A stretch of 64,000 bases of DNA from Streptomyces massasporeus (GCF_014648995.1 NZ_BMSE01000001.1:310001-374000); one strand, 5' to 3'; positions 1 to 10,173 are shown, counted from the first letter of the stretch. A program made the numbers and translations. The notes: generated by a model not told the origin, from the sequence alone.

Positions 1-1629
<1,629 letters not shown>

Positions 1630-1631
1630 CT

Positions 1632-2339
1632 TCAGCTCACCACTCCGGTCATGACGCCCACGGGTACGGCGATGAAGCCGGCCGTGAGCAGCAGCGCGAG
1701 GACGTTGGCCGTGGTCTTCAGGGCGCGGTCGCGGGTGCGGCTGCCCGCGCCGAGGGTCTGGGCCGCGCTCCAGAAGCCGTGCCGGACGTGCAGGCCGAGC
1801 GCGAGCATCGCGACGATGTAGACGACGTTGCCGTACCAGGTGGAGAAGGTGTCCACGACGTTCTGGTACGGGTGGCCCTCCTGGAAGCCGCCGGAGTGCA
1901 CGGTGCCGGTCGTCAGGTCGAGGATGTGCCACACGATGAACAGGCCGAGGATGACGCCGCCCCAGCGCATGGTCCGCGTCGCGTAGCTCGCCCGTGCCTT
2001 CTTGTGCACGTACTTGCTGGGCCGTGCCCTGATGTCGCGGCGGCTGAGCTGGTACGCCGAGGTGGCGTGGGCGACGACGGCGACGACCAGCACGATCCGG
2101 ACGAGCCAGAGCGTCCACTCGTAGTGCATGAACGGCTCGCCGACGACGCGCAGCCAGTGCGCGTAGTGGTTGAACTCTCCCGCCCCGAAGAAGATCTTCA
2201 GGTTTCCGATCATGTGGACGACCAGGTACAGCAGCATGATCAGACCACTGACCGCCATCACGGTCTTCTTGCCGACGGTGGAGTCCCACACGGTGCGTGC
2301 GAGAGACGGCCGTCGGTCCGTCCGCGTTGCCAGAGCCAT
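1632..2339 (-). CDS. sdhC: Succinate dehydrogenase cytochrome b subunit (type B, five helices)
   Basis: This is the membrane anchor and quinone-reacting subunit of complex II. The 235-residue protein has five hydrophobic segments, beginning near residue 28 ([21 protein letters not shown]). Histidines inside or near helices (VVHMIG, VVAHATS, VWHILD, LHVRHGF) are candidate ligands of the two hemes of the single-subunit, diheme B-type family. It heads the sdhC-sdhA operon and is transcribed divergently from the LysR gene across an 83-bp spacer that contains an inverted repeat. The ATG at 2339 agrees with the family N-terminus. Confidence 0.93.
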   Translation of the reverse strand: MALATRTDRRPSLARTVWDSTVGKKTVMAVSGLIMLLYLVVHMIGNLKIFFGAGEFNHYAHWLRVVGEPFMHYEWTLWLVRIVLVVAVVAHATSAYQLSRRDIRARPSKYVHKKARASYATRTMRWGGVILGLFIVWHILDLTTGTVHSGGFQEGHPYQNVVDTFSTWYGNVVYIVAMLALGLHVRHGFWSAAQTLGAGSRTRDRALKTTANVLALLLTAGFIAVPVGVMTGVVS

Positions 2340-2382
2340 GGAACAGCACGTTACGGATCCGCGGCTGATCGGTCCAAGACAT

Positions 2383-2410
2383 GCTCCGGCTTGAATCCAT
2401 AGGCTGGAGC
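2383..2410. promoter_or_regulatory. Inverted repeat between sdhC and the LysR gene, candidate LysR operator
   Basis: GCTCCGGCTT (2383-2392) and AGGCTGGAGC (2401-2410) are inverted copies matching at 8 of 10 positions around an 8-bp spacer. The site lies in the 83-bp divergent promoter region, just upstream of the LysR start at 2423. Position and symmetry fit an autoregulatory LysR site that could also act on sdhC; binding is inferred. Confidence 0.5.
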
Positions 2411-2422
2411 TATCGTGGGAGC

Positions 2423-3307
2423 ATGCAGTTCCAGCAGCTCCAGTACTTCGTGGCCGTCGCCGAGACCCGGCACTTCACCCGGGCCGCCGATCTGGTCCAT
2501 GTCGCCCAGCCGTCGTTGTCGCAGCAGATCAAGGCGCTGGAGCGGGAGCTGGGCGCGGACCTGTTCCTGCGCGCCCGGGGCAACATCACGCTCACGGACG
2601 CCGGGGAGGCGCTCCTCCCGCTGGCCCGGCGCATCCTGGCCGACGCCGACACGGCCCGGCACGAGGTGCAGGAACTGGTGCAGCTGCGCAGCGGCCGGGT
2701 GCGGCTGGGCGCGACGCCGAGTCTGTGCACGGGTCTGCTGCCGGATGTGCTGCGGGCGTTCCACGACCGCTACCCCGGGGTGCGGCTGCTGATCGAGGAG
2801 GGCGGCTCGCACGATCTGGTACGGGAGCTGGCGCGGGGGGCGCTGGATCTGGCGCTGGTGGTGCTGCCGCTGCCGACTCCGTCACCGGCGCTGACCACGG
2901 TGGAGCTGCTGAGGGAGGATCTTGTCGTGGTCTCCTCGCCGGATGCCCCGCGTCCGGGCCGGGGGCGCCGCACCGTGCGGGTCTCCGACCTCGAGGGTGA
3001 GCGGCTGGTGATGTTCCGGCACGGGTACGACCTGCGGGAGCTGACCGTGGCCGCGTGCCGTGCGGAGGGGTTCGAACCCGACTTCGCCGTGGAGGGCGGG
3101 GAGATGGATGCGGTGCTGGGGTTCGTGCGGGCCGGGCTGGGGGTCGCCGTGGTGCCGCGGATGGTGGCGGCGAGGTCGGGTCGTGGCCTACGGGTGACGC
3201 CGTTGGCCAGACCCGGCCTGTACCGCACGATCGCGCTGGCACATCGCAGTGATGTGGCGCCGCCCCGGGCCGCTCGGGAGTTGCAGCGGATGCTGCTGGA
3301 GCGGTGA
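2423..3307 (+). CDS. LysR-family transcriptional regulator
   Basis: The 294-residue DNA-binding regulator has the standard architecture. A winged helix-turn-helix at residues 1-60 (MQFQQLQYFVAVAETRHFTR...AQPSLSQQIKALE) is followed by a type-2 periplasmic-binding-like effector domain from about 90 to 285. The chosen ATG at 2423 gives the canonical LysR N-terminus; the 14 codons upstream in the same frame do not belong. It is divergent from sdhCA, the usual layout for a LysR regulator controlling its neighbour, so succinate dehydrogenase is the natural target. The effector cannot be deduced from sequence. Confidence 0.9.
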   Translation: MQFQQLQYFVAVAETRHFTRAADLVHVAQPSLSQQIKALERELGADLFLRARGNITLTDAGEALLPLARRILADADTARHEVQELVQLRSGRVRLGATPSLCTGLLPDVLRAFHDRYPGVRLLIEEGGSHDLVRELARGALDLALVVLPLPTPSPALTTVELLREDLVVVSSPDAPRPGRGRRTVRVSDLEGERLVMFRHGYDLRELTVAACRAEGFEPDFAVEGGEMDAVLGFVRAGLGVAVVPRMVAARSGRGLRVTPLARPGLYRTIALAHRSDVAPPRAARELQRMLLER

Positions 3308-3342
3308 GGGGGTTTCTCAAGCGCCGTTGGGTGTGAACGCCG

Positions 3343-3422
3343 TTCGAGGGTGCGGGTCGACCGTGGCTGGTCGCGCCCACGCGGCGGACCCGCATCTCGA
3401 ATACAGCCCCGCACCCCTCGAA
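3343..3422. terminator. Compound inverted repeats between convergent lysR and rmdA-like genes
   Basis: A 15-16 nt element beginning TTCGAGGGTGCGGG occurs once on the plus strand (3343-3358) and twice as imperfect reverse copies (3387-3402 and 3407-3422). The plus copy can pair with either reverse copy, giving two mutually exclusive stems in the convergent intergenic space. A bidirectional terminator is the simplest reading; no T-run is present, as is usual in Streptomyces. Confidence 0.45.
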
Positions 3423-3460
3423 GGCGTGTCGCCCGTCACCAACGTCCCCGGACAGCACAC

Positions 3461-5605
3461 CTAGCCCGTTGCGTCCACCAGGGCCAGCTGGTGGAGGCGC
3501 TCCGGTGGGCCCGGCCTCGCGTAGTACCAGCCCTGCGCCGTGTCGCAGCCGAGTATGCGCAGTTGTTCGGCCTGGGCTCCCGTCTCCACACCCTCCACCG
3601 TCACCGCCAGGTTCAGGCTGTGGGCCAGGGAGACGATCCCCTCGACGATCTTCAGGTCGACGGGGTCCGCCGGGAACTGCTGCATGCTCTGGGTGAAGGA
3701 GCGGTCCAGCTTCAGGACGCTGACCGGCAGCCGGCGCAGGTTGGCGAGGTTGGAGTAGCCCGTGCCGAAGTCGTCCAGGGCGATGTCGACACCCATCTCC
3801 GCCAGGCGCCGCAGCGGCTTCAGCAGATCGTCGTCCGCTCCGATCAGCGCCGACTCCGTGACCTCCAGGCACAGCGCGTCCGGCGCGACGCCCGTGCGCT
3901 CCAGGATGTCCACCGTGTCCTGGACCAGACCGGGGTGCGTCAGCTGACACGGCGACAGGTTCACGTTGATCCGCAGCGGCCCCGCCGCCTCGACGCCGCC
4001 CTGCAGTTCCCGCCACTCGCGGGCCTGGCGCACCGACTGCTCCAGCACCCACCGCCCGAGGGGCACGATCAGCCCGGTGTGCTCCGCGAGCGGGATGAAC
4101 CGGTCCGGCCCGAGCACGCCGTGCTGCGGGTGCAGCCAGCGCACCAGGGCCTCGGCTCCCCGGACGCTGCCGTCGCCGAGGTGCACCAGCGGCTGGTACT
4201 CGATGAAGAACTCGCCCCGATCCAGCGCCGTCGGCAGCGCCGTGGTCAGGCCGTGCCGCGTGATGGCCCGGGCGTCCGCCTCCGCGTCGGCGAGTTCGAA
4301 GCGGTTGCCGCCCGCCGACTTGGCCCGGTACATGGTGATGTCCGCGCTGCGCAGCACCTCCGCCGGGCTGCGTTCCCCGGCCGGGCCCTCCACGATGCCG
4401 ATGCTGCCGCGCACGGTCAGTTCCCGGCCGTCGACGCTGATCGGCGCGAGCAGCGCGTTCATGATGCGTCCGGCGAGTTCGTCGACCGCGTGCTGGGTGT
4501 CGGGTCCGGTGGTCAGCGCGACGAACTCGTCGCCGCCGAGCCGCGCGACCATTTCGCCGGGCGCGGTGGCGCACGACTGCAGCCGGTCGGCGACCTCCAC
4601 CAGCAGCCGGTCGCCGGCCGCGTGGCCGAGGCTGTCGTTGATGGTCTTGAAGCCGTCGAGGTCGAGGTAGCACAGCCCGAACCGCTGGCCTTCCCCGGCG
4701 CCCAGCGCCTTCTCCAGCCGCTCGAAGAAGAAGGTGCGGTTGGGCAGCCCGGTCAGCGCGTCGTGCGTGGCCTCGTAGCGCAGCCGCAGGTTGAGCAGCC
4801 GCCGCTCGGTGGTGTCCTCCATGAGGGCGAGCTGGTACTGCGGATCGCCGTCGGCGTCACGCAGCAGGGACACCGTCAGGTTGGTCCACAGGACGGTTCC
4901 GTCAGGCCGGTAGAACGCCTTCTCCAGGTGGTAGTGCTCCCGCTCGCCCCGTACCAGTTCGTCGTAGAGCCGCCAGGTCTGCGGGGCGTCGTCGGGGTGG
5001 GTCCAGTCCCGGACGTTGCGGCTGCGCAGCGTCGGCTCGGAGACCCCGAACATGCGCAGCAGCGCGCCGTTGACCTGCAGTATGTTGCCCTCGAGGTCGG
5101 CCATGCCGATGCCTATGGCCGCGCCCTCGAAGACGGCGCGGAACCGCGCCTCGCTCGCGTGCAGGGCCTGCGCCACCACGCCTTGCGCCTGGAGGGCGGC
5201 CTGGGCGATGGCCTCCTGCTCGGCCAGGGTCCGCTCGCGCAGCGTCCGGGCGAAACCGGCGGCCATCGCGTGCTGCAACCGCGCACACCGGGCCCGCAGG
5301 TCCTCCTGGTCGCCGTCGCCGCCGCAGTACAGGACCAGGTAGGCGTCGACGCAGTCCAGGGTGCGGCTGAGTGCCTCCGGGTCGGTGCAGTGCGCGTCCA
5401 CGAGGGCGGCGCCGACCGCCCGGCCCGCGTCGGAGTCGAAGGTCCGGGCCAGCAGGGCCTCGCTCAGCCGCCGGGCCAGGGGCAGCAGGTGTGCCTCGAA
5501 CTCGGGGCGGGTCGACGACGTCGAGGTCACCGGGAAGACGGCCCGGCTCCAGATCGTCGCGAACCGGCGCAGTCTGTCCTCCGGCCCGTCCGGTTCCGCG
5601 GTCAC
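3461..5605 (-). CDS. rmdA: PAS-GGDEF-EAL cyclic di-GMP turnover protein, RmdA-like
   Basis: This 714-residue protein makes and/or degrades cyclic di-GMP, the second messenger that controls Streptomyces development. After an unassigned N-terminus comes a PAS domain (about 150-270), a diguanylate cyclase domain with intact GGDEF at 357-361, and an EAL phosphodiesterase domain with EAL at 485-487 and DDFGTG further on. There is no RxxD inhibitory site five residues before GGDEF (the four residues there are APGE). No membrane helix is evident. The start is GTG 5605, overlapping the methyltransferase stop by 4 bp (GTGA), so the genes are translationally coupled. Architecture and position next to sdh-lysR match my recollection of S. 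coelicolor RmdA (SCO0928), a phosphodiesterase needed for normal morphology; the symbol rests on that. Confidence 0.85.
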   Translation of the reverse strand: MTAEPDGPEDRLRRFATIWSRAVFPVTSTSSTRPEFEAHLLPLARRLSEALLARTFDSDAGRAVGAALVDAHCTDPEALSRTLDCVDAYLVLYCGGDGDQEDLRARCARLQHAMAAGFARTLRERTLAEQEAIAQAALQAQGVVAQALHASEARFRAVFEGAAIGIGMADLEGNILQVNGALLRMFGVSEPTLRSRNVRDWTHPDDAPQTWRLYDELVRGEREHYHLEKAFYRPDGTVLWTNLTVSLLRDADGDPQYQLALMEDTTERRLLNLRLRYEATHDALTGLPNRTFFFERLEKALGAGEGQRFGLCYLDLDGFKTINDSLGHAAGDRLLVEVADRLQSCATAPGEMVARLGGDEFVALTTGPDTQHAVDELAGRIMNALLAPISVDGRELTVRGSIGIVEGPAGERSPAEVLRSADITMYRAKSAGGNRFELADAEADARAITRHGLTTALPTALDRGEFFIEYQPLVHLGDGSVRGAEALVRWLHPQHGVLGPDRFIPLAEHTGLIVPLGRWVLEQSVRQAREWRELQGGVEAAGPLRINVNLSPCQLTHPGLVQDTVDILERTGVAPDALCLEVTESALIGADDDLLKPLRRLAEMGVDIALDDFGTGYSNLANLRRLPVSVLKLDRSFTQSMQQFPADPVDLKIVEGIVSLAHSLNLAVTVEGVETGAQAEQLRILGCDTAQGWYYARPGPPERLHQLALVDATG

Positions 5606-6414
5606 GCCGTACGCCCCACGCCCGCGAACCCGGAGAACGCGTACGGATCCTCGTCCTCCGGTGCGGTGTCGGGGCGCCAGTGCGGCATCGCCACCAGTCC
5701 GGGTTCCACCATGTCGTACCCCTCGAAGAACCGCGCGATGTCCTCGCGCGAGCGCATGATCAGCGGGTTGCGGATGTCCTCGTACACGTCCACCGCACCC
5801 CCGGCCCGCTCCGGCGGCAGCGGGATCCCCTCGTAGGAGGCGTGGGTGAGCACGAGCAGGCTGCCGGGCGCGAGCGCCTCGCGCAGTTCGGCCACGGCCC
5901 CGTACGGGTCGTCCTCGTCTTCCACGAAGTGCAGTATGGCAACGAGGAGCAGCGCCACTGGCTGATTCAAGTCGATCAGCCGCTCCACCTCGGGGCTGCG
6001 CAGGATCTCCTGGGGCTTGCGCAGGTCCGCCGCGACGACGCCCGCGTCGTCGTTGCCCTCCAGGACCGCCTGGCTGTGCGCCACCGCCACCGGGTCGTGG
6101 TCGACGTACACCACGCGCGCACCGGGGCGGGCGGCCTGCGCCACCTCGTGCACATTGCCGAAGGTGGGGATGCCGGAGCCGATGTCCAGGAACTGGGAGA
6201 TGCCCTGGCCTGCCGCGTAGCGCACGGCGCGGCGCATGAAAGCGCGGTTCGCCTGCATGACTTTGGGGAGTCCCGGCATGAACTCCATGGCCCTGCGGGC
6301 CGCTTCCCGGTCGACCTCGAAGTTGTGCGATCCGCCCAGGTAGTAGTCGTACATCCGGGAGACGCTGGGCACCGAGATGTCGATGCTCCGTGGGGCCCAG
6401 GCGGGACGCTCCAT
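5602..6414 (-). CDS. SAM-dependent methyltransferase of the DUF574/Methyltransf_19 family
   Basis: The 270-residue protein begins with the family hallmark region (RMYDYYLGGSHNFEVDREAA at about 21-40). It then has a Rossmann SAM-binding glycine motif (FLDIGSGIPT near 75-85), an acidic strand end (VVYVDHDPVAV) and LHFVEDEDDP. The family is heavily expanded in Streptomyces and mostly has unknown substrates. It is the first gene of a two-gene unit with the c-di-GMP enzyme. The 331-bp upstream region contains a perfect 16-bp palindrome, suggesting specific regulation. The methyl acceptor is unknown. Confidence 0.88.
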   Translation of the reverse strand: MERPAWAPRSIDISVPSVSRMYDYYLGGSHNFEVDREAARRAMEFMPGLPKVMQANRAFMRRAVRYAAGQGISQFLDIGSGIPTFGNVHEVAQAARPGARVVYVDHDPVAVAHSQAVLEGNDDAGVVAADLRKPQEILRSPEVERLIDLNQPVALLLVAILHFVEDEDDPYGAVAELREALAPGSLLVLTHASYEGIPLPPERAGGAVDVYEDIRNPLIMRSREDIARFFEGYDMVEPGLVAMPHWRPDTAPEDEDPYAFSGFAGVGRTA

Positions 6415-6522
6415 CTATCTCTCCAAGGCGTTAGGCGATCCGGTGTTCGAGCAGAGGCTACTGATCGCCCGCCAATGGAGCGACCCGAAACGGAAATTGA
6501 CCATCCGTTCCCGGTCACTGCC

Positions 6523-6538
6523 TGCGGCACGTGCCGCA
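6523..6538. promoter_or_regulatory. Perfect 16-bp palindrome upstream of the methyltransferase-rmdA pair
   Basis: TGCGGCACGTGCCGCA is fully self-complementary around a CACGTG core. It sits 109 bp upstream of the methyltransferase start codon at 6414. Its symmetry and place suggest a dimeric repressor or activator site; the binding protein is unknown. Confidence 0.4.
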
Positions 6539-6661
6539 TTGATACCCCTGCGCATGCCCTTCGAACATATGACGAACAGCACCCGAGGCATTCCGGAGAG
6601 TTCCGGTCCGGAAGGGGAAGAGTATGCGGAATTCGATGAGTTCAGGTGAAGCACGGCAAAA

Positions 6662-6698
6662 CGGCCCACCCCTCCGTGGAGCACGGAGGGGTGGGCCG
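6662..6698 (-). terminator. Strong hairpin terminator after the lipoprotein gene
   Basis: Perfect 17-bp inverted repeat (6662-6678 with 6682-6698) with a 3-nt loop, 48 bp downstream of the lipoprotein stop at 6746 in the minus direction. It is very GC-rich and lacks a T-run, as is common in Streptomyces. Confidence 0.85.
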
Positions 6699-6745
6699 GG
6701 CCTGCGCTTCGGGTGGACGAAACGATCAACCCTGGGGAGGTTTCT

Positions 6746-7720
6746 CTACTTCTCCGACGCGCCGACCAGCTTCCCGTCGGGCCGCACGGCGTACCAGGTA
6801 CCGCCGACGCCCTGGCCGTTGGTGTCGCCCGGAGCCTTGTCGCCGGCGAAGGTGTAGATGGGCGAGCAGTTGATCGTCTGCTGCTTGCCCTTGCCGTCGG
6901 TCCGGTCGAAGATCATGTAGCCCTTCTTCTGGATGCCCTTGGTGTCGGCGAAGTCGACGGGCTCCACGAGCGGCCACTTCTCCAGGCACGCACCGGCGCA
7001 GTTGGAGACCGGCTTGGGCCAGGCCTCGTCCTTCTTGAACCGGTAGACGGTCATGCCGTTCTTGTCGACGACGATCTCGCCGAGCTTGGCGTCGTTGCGC
7101 GTGGACAGCCCGGCCTCGACCGCCTCGCCGCCGCCCGCACCCCCCTGCGCCTTCTTGCCGTCGGGGGCGAGCGCGTACCACTTGCCGCCCACGCCCTGGC
7201 CCTTGACGTCACCGGCGTTGACGTCCTTGGCGTAGCGATAGGCGGGCCAGCCGCCCACCGTGAGCTGCTTGGTGCCGTCGGCCCGGGTGACCGAACCGAG
7301 CAGCGCCTTGTCGATGCCCTCGCCCGCCTCGGCGTCGTCGGCCGGAACCGGCGGCCAGGTCTTGGCGCAGTCGCCGTCGCAATTCGACTTGGGCGGCTGC
7401 TCGGTGTCCTGGTCGAACCGATACAGGGTGAGACCGAGACTGTCGGTGACCACCTTGCCGACCTTCTCGGCGGTGGAGACGGACAGCTTGCCGGCGGGGT
7501 TGGACGGGCTGGAGGCGCTCGGCGCGGGCGGCTGAGCGGTCGCGGCGCCGCCCGCCGCGCCCGCGGTGCCCGAGCCGATGCTTCCGTAGTCCCCGGGCGC
7601 GGCCGTGGCGCCCACGTTCTGGCTGGCCGCCGGTGGGCTGTCCTGACCGCACGCCGTCGTCAGCGCCAGGACCGCCGCGGCGCTCGCCACGAGTGAGGCG
7701 CTCCGCCAGGAGGTCTTCAT
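6746..7720 (-). CDS. Secreted lipoprotein with Lipoprotein_15-type repeats
   Basis: The 324-residue exported protein starts at ATG 7720, preceded by GGGGAG. The signal peptide ends in a lipobox-like TTAC near residue 24, predicting a membrane-anchored lipoprotein. After an Ala/Gly/Pro linker come repeats of the 'secreted repeat of unknown function' type. They show LYRFDQD and VYRFKKD strands, Cys pairs (NCDGDCAKTWPP, NCAGACLEKWPL) and GVGGKWYALAPDG / GVGGTWYAVRPDG ends, so there are two full tandem units of two repeats each. The conserved cysteine pairs may form disulphides or bind metal. The function is unknown. From memory it resembles S. coelicolor SCO0930. Confidence 0.88.
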   Translation of the reverse strand: MKTSWRSASLVASAAAVLALTTACGQDSPPAASQNVGATAAPGDYGSIGSGTAGAAGGAATAQPPAPSASSPSNPAGKLSVSTAEKVGKVVTDSLGLTLYRFDQDTEQPPKSNCDGDCAKTWPPVPADDAEAGEGIDKALLGSVTRADGTKQLTVGGWPAYRYAKDVNAGDVKGQGVGGKWYALAPDGKKAQGGAGGGEAVEAGLSTRNDAKLGEIVVDKNGMTVYRFKKDEAWPKPVSNCAGACLEKWPLVEPVDFADTKGIQKKGYMIFDRTDGKGKQQTINCSPIYTFAGDKAPGDTNGQGVGGTWYAVRPDGKLVGASEK

Positions 7721-7980
7721 CGTCAACTCCCCATAATCGCAAGGGTGTTGCAGCGCCCTGCTGCGCCGCCGCACGGCCATGAATACGCACGGCGGCTGCG
7801 CTTGTGTTCAACGGTCGGCCAAATTTCTTTCCGGAACCTGTGACGAGCCCCTCGCGCCGTCGCACACGCGTACGCACGAAGCACCCTGCGGGTGACCGCC
7901 GATCAAACCGGCACCCCCCAGAGATCCCCCTTTCGGGGCAATCCCCTTGCACCCCGGCCCACGCAGGCGGCACAGGGCTC

Positions 7981-8619
7981 ATGATCTTCGTCGTGCATGG
8001 ACCCCTCTCGACTCAACCCGCCCTTGCGGCACGGGCCTTGGCGGCGGCGACGCTGACCTGGGCGCTCGTCGGCGCACCGGCCGGGGTCGCGGTGGCCGAC
8101 GCCTGCGCGTACGCCTCCACGGGGCCGGACGGCACCGAGGCGGTGGCGTACGCCGGAAGCAAGAAGACCTGGCCGTGCCCCACACCCACGCCGAGCCCCT
8201 CCCCCACGCCGACCCCGACCCCGCCACCGACCCCGCCACCGAAGCCACCACCGAAGCCGACGCCCCCGCCGAAGCCGACGCCGGACCCGCCGCCCCCACC
8301 GAAGCCACCGCTTTCAGAGCCGCCCCCCACGGCCAGGCCCGAGCCGCCGCCTCCACCGCCGCCCGCGCCACGCCCCGTACCGCCCACGCCCCGGCCGGTC
8401 CCCCGGCCCGTGCCGCCGGCACCCGCTCCACCGGCGCCGGCACCGGCCCCGTCGGCCACCCCCGCGCCGCGTCCGTCCGCGACACCCGTGCACTACCCGC
8501 GCTACCGCGCCACGCCCCCGCGGCCACGGAGGGCCGACGGCACGCTGTCGCCGCTCACCTTCGTCCTGCTCGTCACGGTGCCCGCGGTGGTGGCCGTGGC
8601 CGCGCTGCGCGCGCGCTGA
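7981..8619 (+). CDS. Proline-rich secreted protein with C-terminal membrane anchor
   Basis: The 212-residue protein has an N-terminal hydrophobic export signal (about residues 12-39, ending ...GVAVADA). A short Cys-containing segment (DACAYAS...KTWPCP) follows, then a roughly 100-residue low-complexity Pro/Thr/Lys tract (PTPTPTPPP..., PPKPTPPPKP). The C-terminal hydrophobic helix TFVLLVTVPAVVAVAALRAR ends in Arg. This looks like a stalk that crosses the peptidoglycan with a membrane-held C-terminus. There is no LPXTG before the helix. Start ATG 7981 lacks an obvious strong ribosome site, so the N-terminus is less certain. It lies 24 bp before the next gene and is probably co-transcribed with it. 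Confidence 0.75.
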   Translation: MIFVVHGPLSTQPALAARALAAATLTWALVGAPAGVAVADACAYASTGPDGTEAVAYAGSKKTWPCPTPTPSPSPTPTPTPPPTPPPKPPPKPTPPPKPTPDPPPPPKPPLSEPPPTARPEPPPPPPPAPRPVPPTPRPVPRPVPPAPAPPAPAPAPSATPAPRPSATPVHYPRYRATPPRPRRADGTLSPLTFVLLVTVPAVVAVAALRAR

Positions 8620-8643
8620 TCCCTGAAGCCCTGGAGGTACCTC

Positions 8644-9408
8644 TTGCCGGAATGGCTTGTTCTCACCCTCGCGATGCTGGCCGCCTGTGCCGTGGTGGTC
8701 ATCATCACCTTCGTACGCCACCGCGCGGCGCCCGAGGACGAGGACCCCAGTGAGACCCCGGACGTCATCGAGTACATGACGATGTGGATCGGCGTGGTCT
8801 ACGCCATCGTCCTGGGCCTGGCGATCGCCGGTGTCTGGGAAGGGCGCAGCGCCGCACAGGACCACGTACAGGCCGAGGCGACCGCGCTGCACGAGATCTC
8901 GGAACGGGTACGGGTGTATCCGGTCGAGGAACGCGACCGCATCCGGGACGACATCCGGACGTATGTCAGCCATGTCGTGACCACCGAGTGGGACACGATG
9001 GCCGACAAGGGCGAGGTCACCCCGCGCGGCGCCGAGCTCTTCGAGCGGATCCGCCAGGACGTCACCGACTACGAGCCGGCGACGGACTTCGAGGCCCAGG
9101 CCTACCAGCCGCTGCTGGACCAGGTGACCGCGGCGAACCAGGCCCGGATCGCCCGGGCGGAGTCGACCGGGGAGACCATGCCGGGGGTGGTGTGGTTCGG
9201 GCTGATCGCCGGGGCCGTCATCACCATCGGGATGATCTTCGCCCTGCAGATCCGCAGAACGACCCGCGAACTGGTCCTCGCCGGGCTGTTCTCGGCGCTG
9301 ATCGCCTTCCTGCTGTTCCTGATCTGGGACTTCGACTCGCCCTACAGCAGGGGCGTGACCGCCTCGGCGGACCCGTTCCTGAATCTCTTCCCGGGCGTCG
9401 GGGACTGA
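8644..9408 (+). CDS. DUF4239-like membrane protein
   Basis: The 254-residue integral membrane protein has two N-terminal helices (about 4-23 and 46-64). A soluble helical middle carries the conserved-looking AEATALHEISERVR, and two C-terminal helices follow (about 178-200 and 206-225). The pattern matches the bacterial DUF4239 family (bestrophin-like architecture), whose function is not established. TTG 8644 has GGAGG six bases upstream, which decides the start. It closely follows the proline-rich gene, suggesting one transcript. Confidence 0.8.
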   Translation: MPEWLVLTLAMLAACAVVVIITFVRHRAAPEDEDPSETPDVIEYMTMWIGVVYAIVLGLAIAGVWEGRSAAQDHVQAEATALHEISERVRVYPVEERDRIRDDIRTYVSHVVTTEWDTMADKGEVTPRGAELFERIRQDVTDYEPATDFEAQAYQPLLDQVTAANQARIARAESTGETMPGVVWFGLIAGAVITIGMIFALQIRRTTRELVLAGLFSALIAFLLFLIWDFDSPYSRGVTASADPFLNLFPGVGD

Positions 9409-9633
9409 CGGCGCCGCGCACCACGCATCCCGGCCGGGGGGCGCGCGACACACCGCCGCCGTCCCCCGGTCGCGTGGGCGGCGTTCCCCCGGGCGGCCCA
9501 CACCCTTGCCCCATTCGCGCTACTGCGATCGCGCCACCATGCTCGTCTTCTTAGCGTTTCGGGCATCGAGGTGCATTTGTGACGCGAGCGGAACAGGTCC
9601 GCGATTGCTCCTCGGGGACCCGGAGGATTCACC

Positions 9634-10173
9634 ATGCGCGCGATAGGCCTCGCTTCGGCCGTACTGCTGGGCGCCGGCGCCCTCACCTCCTGCGTGCCCG
9701 CCGCCGACGCGGCGATCCAGACCGACTTCGGCTTCAGCGTCATGCCCTCCACCGTGGCGGCGGGCCGTGAGATCACCCTGTGGGTGGAACGCAACGAGGC
9801 GTGCCAGGGGGAGGCGGCGGTCAACTCAGCGGTCTTCGACATCGTCACCATCCCGCCGGAGGAGTCCTGGGCGACAGCCGTCGTCGACTGGGACGCCAAG
9901 CCCGGAGCCGTGTACGACGTGGAGTTCGAGTGCGACGAGTCGAGCGGCACCGCGCGCCTGACGATCGCGGGCGGCCGTCCGACACACCACCCCACGCACC
10001 ACCCCACCCATCACCCGACGCGCCACCCCCACAAGGGTGTGCACGCCGGTGAGGGCGGCACCCTCGCCGGATTCGACCTCAAGGAGATCGGCCTCGGCGC
10101 CGCGCTGATCGCCGGATCCCTCGGCGTCGCCTACCACTTCTCGCGCCGCCGCACCGACGAGGACGCCGGCTAG
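9634..10173 (+). CDS. Small secreted, C-terminally anchored surface protein with THHP repeats
   Basis: The 179-residue protein has a signal peptide (1-26; an SC at 19-20 could be a weak lipobox) and a beta-rich extracellular domain of about 85 residues with two cysteines (NEACQGE, FECDESS). A histidine-rich repeat (THHPTHHPTHHPTRHP, about 118-133) follows, then a C-terminal helix and the tail FSRRRTDEDAG. The ATG is preceded by GGAGG. Architecture parallels the convergent neighbour at 10312-10830, and a class F sortase lies 1 kb away, but no LPXTG is visible. The His-rich linker may bind metal. No biochemical function is recognised. Confidence 0.78.
   Translation: MRAIGLASAVLLGAGALTSCVPAADAAIQTDFGFSVMPSTVAAGREITLWVERNEACQGEAAVNSAVFDIVTIPPEESWATAVVDWDAKPGAVYDVEFECDESSGTARLTIAGGRPTHHPTHHPTHHPTRHPHKGVHAGEGGTLAGFDLKEIGLGAALIAGSLGVAYHFSRRRTDEDAG
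9981..10031 (+). repeat. Short tandem repeat encoding Thr-His-His-Pro units
   Basis: A 12-nt unit of the form CACCACCCCACG/C is repeated about four times with small changes inside the preceding gene, encoding THHP-THHP-THHP-TRHP. It is in frame and likely length-variable between strains. Confidence 0.75.

Larger units (their letters stand above)
6415..6745. other. Intergenic region: methyltransferase promoter side plus lipoprotein terminator
   Basis: No gene is supported in these 331 bp. The part next to the methyltransferase start is less GC-rich and probably contains its promoter. It includes the perfect palindrome TGCGGCACGTGCCGCA (6523-6538) and a TTCCGG cluster at 6591-6613 (two copies 10 bp apart, the second forming TTCCGG-T-CCGGAA). 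The distal part contains the hairpin at 6662-6698. Confidence 0.6.

Noticed and set aside
3350..5836. 828-codon plus-strand open frame opposite the rmdA-like gene
   Set aside because: Mirror of a gene with intact PAS, GGDEF and EAL motifs. No ribosome site, and the predicted product is Arg/Gln/Val-rich with no family features.
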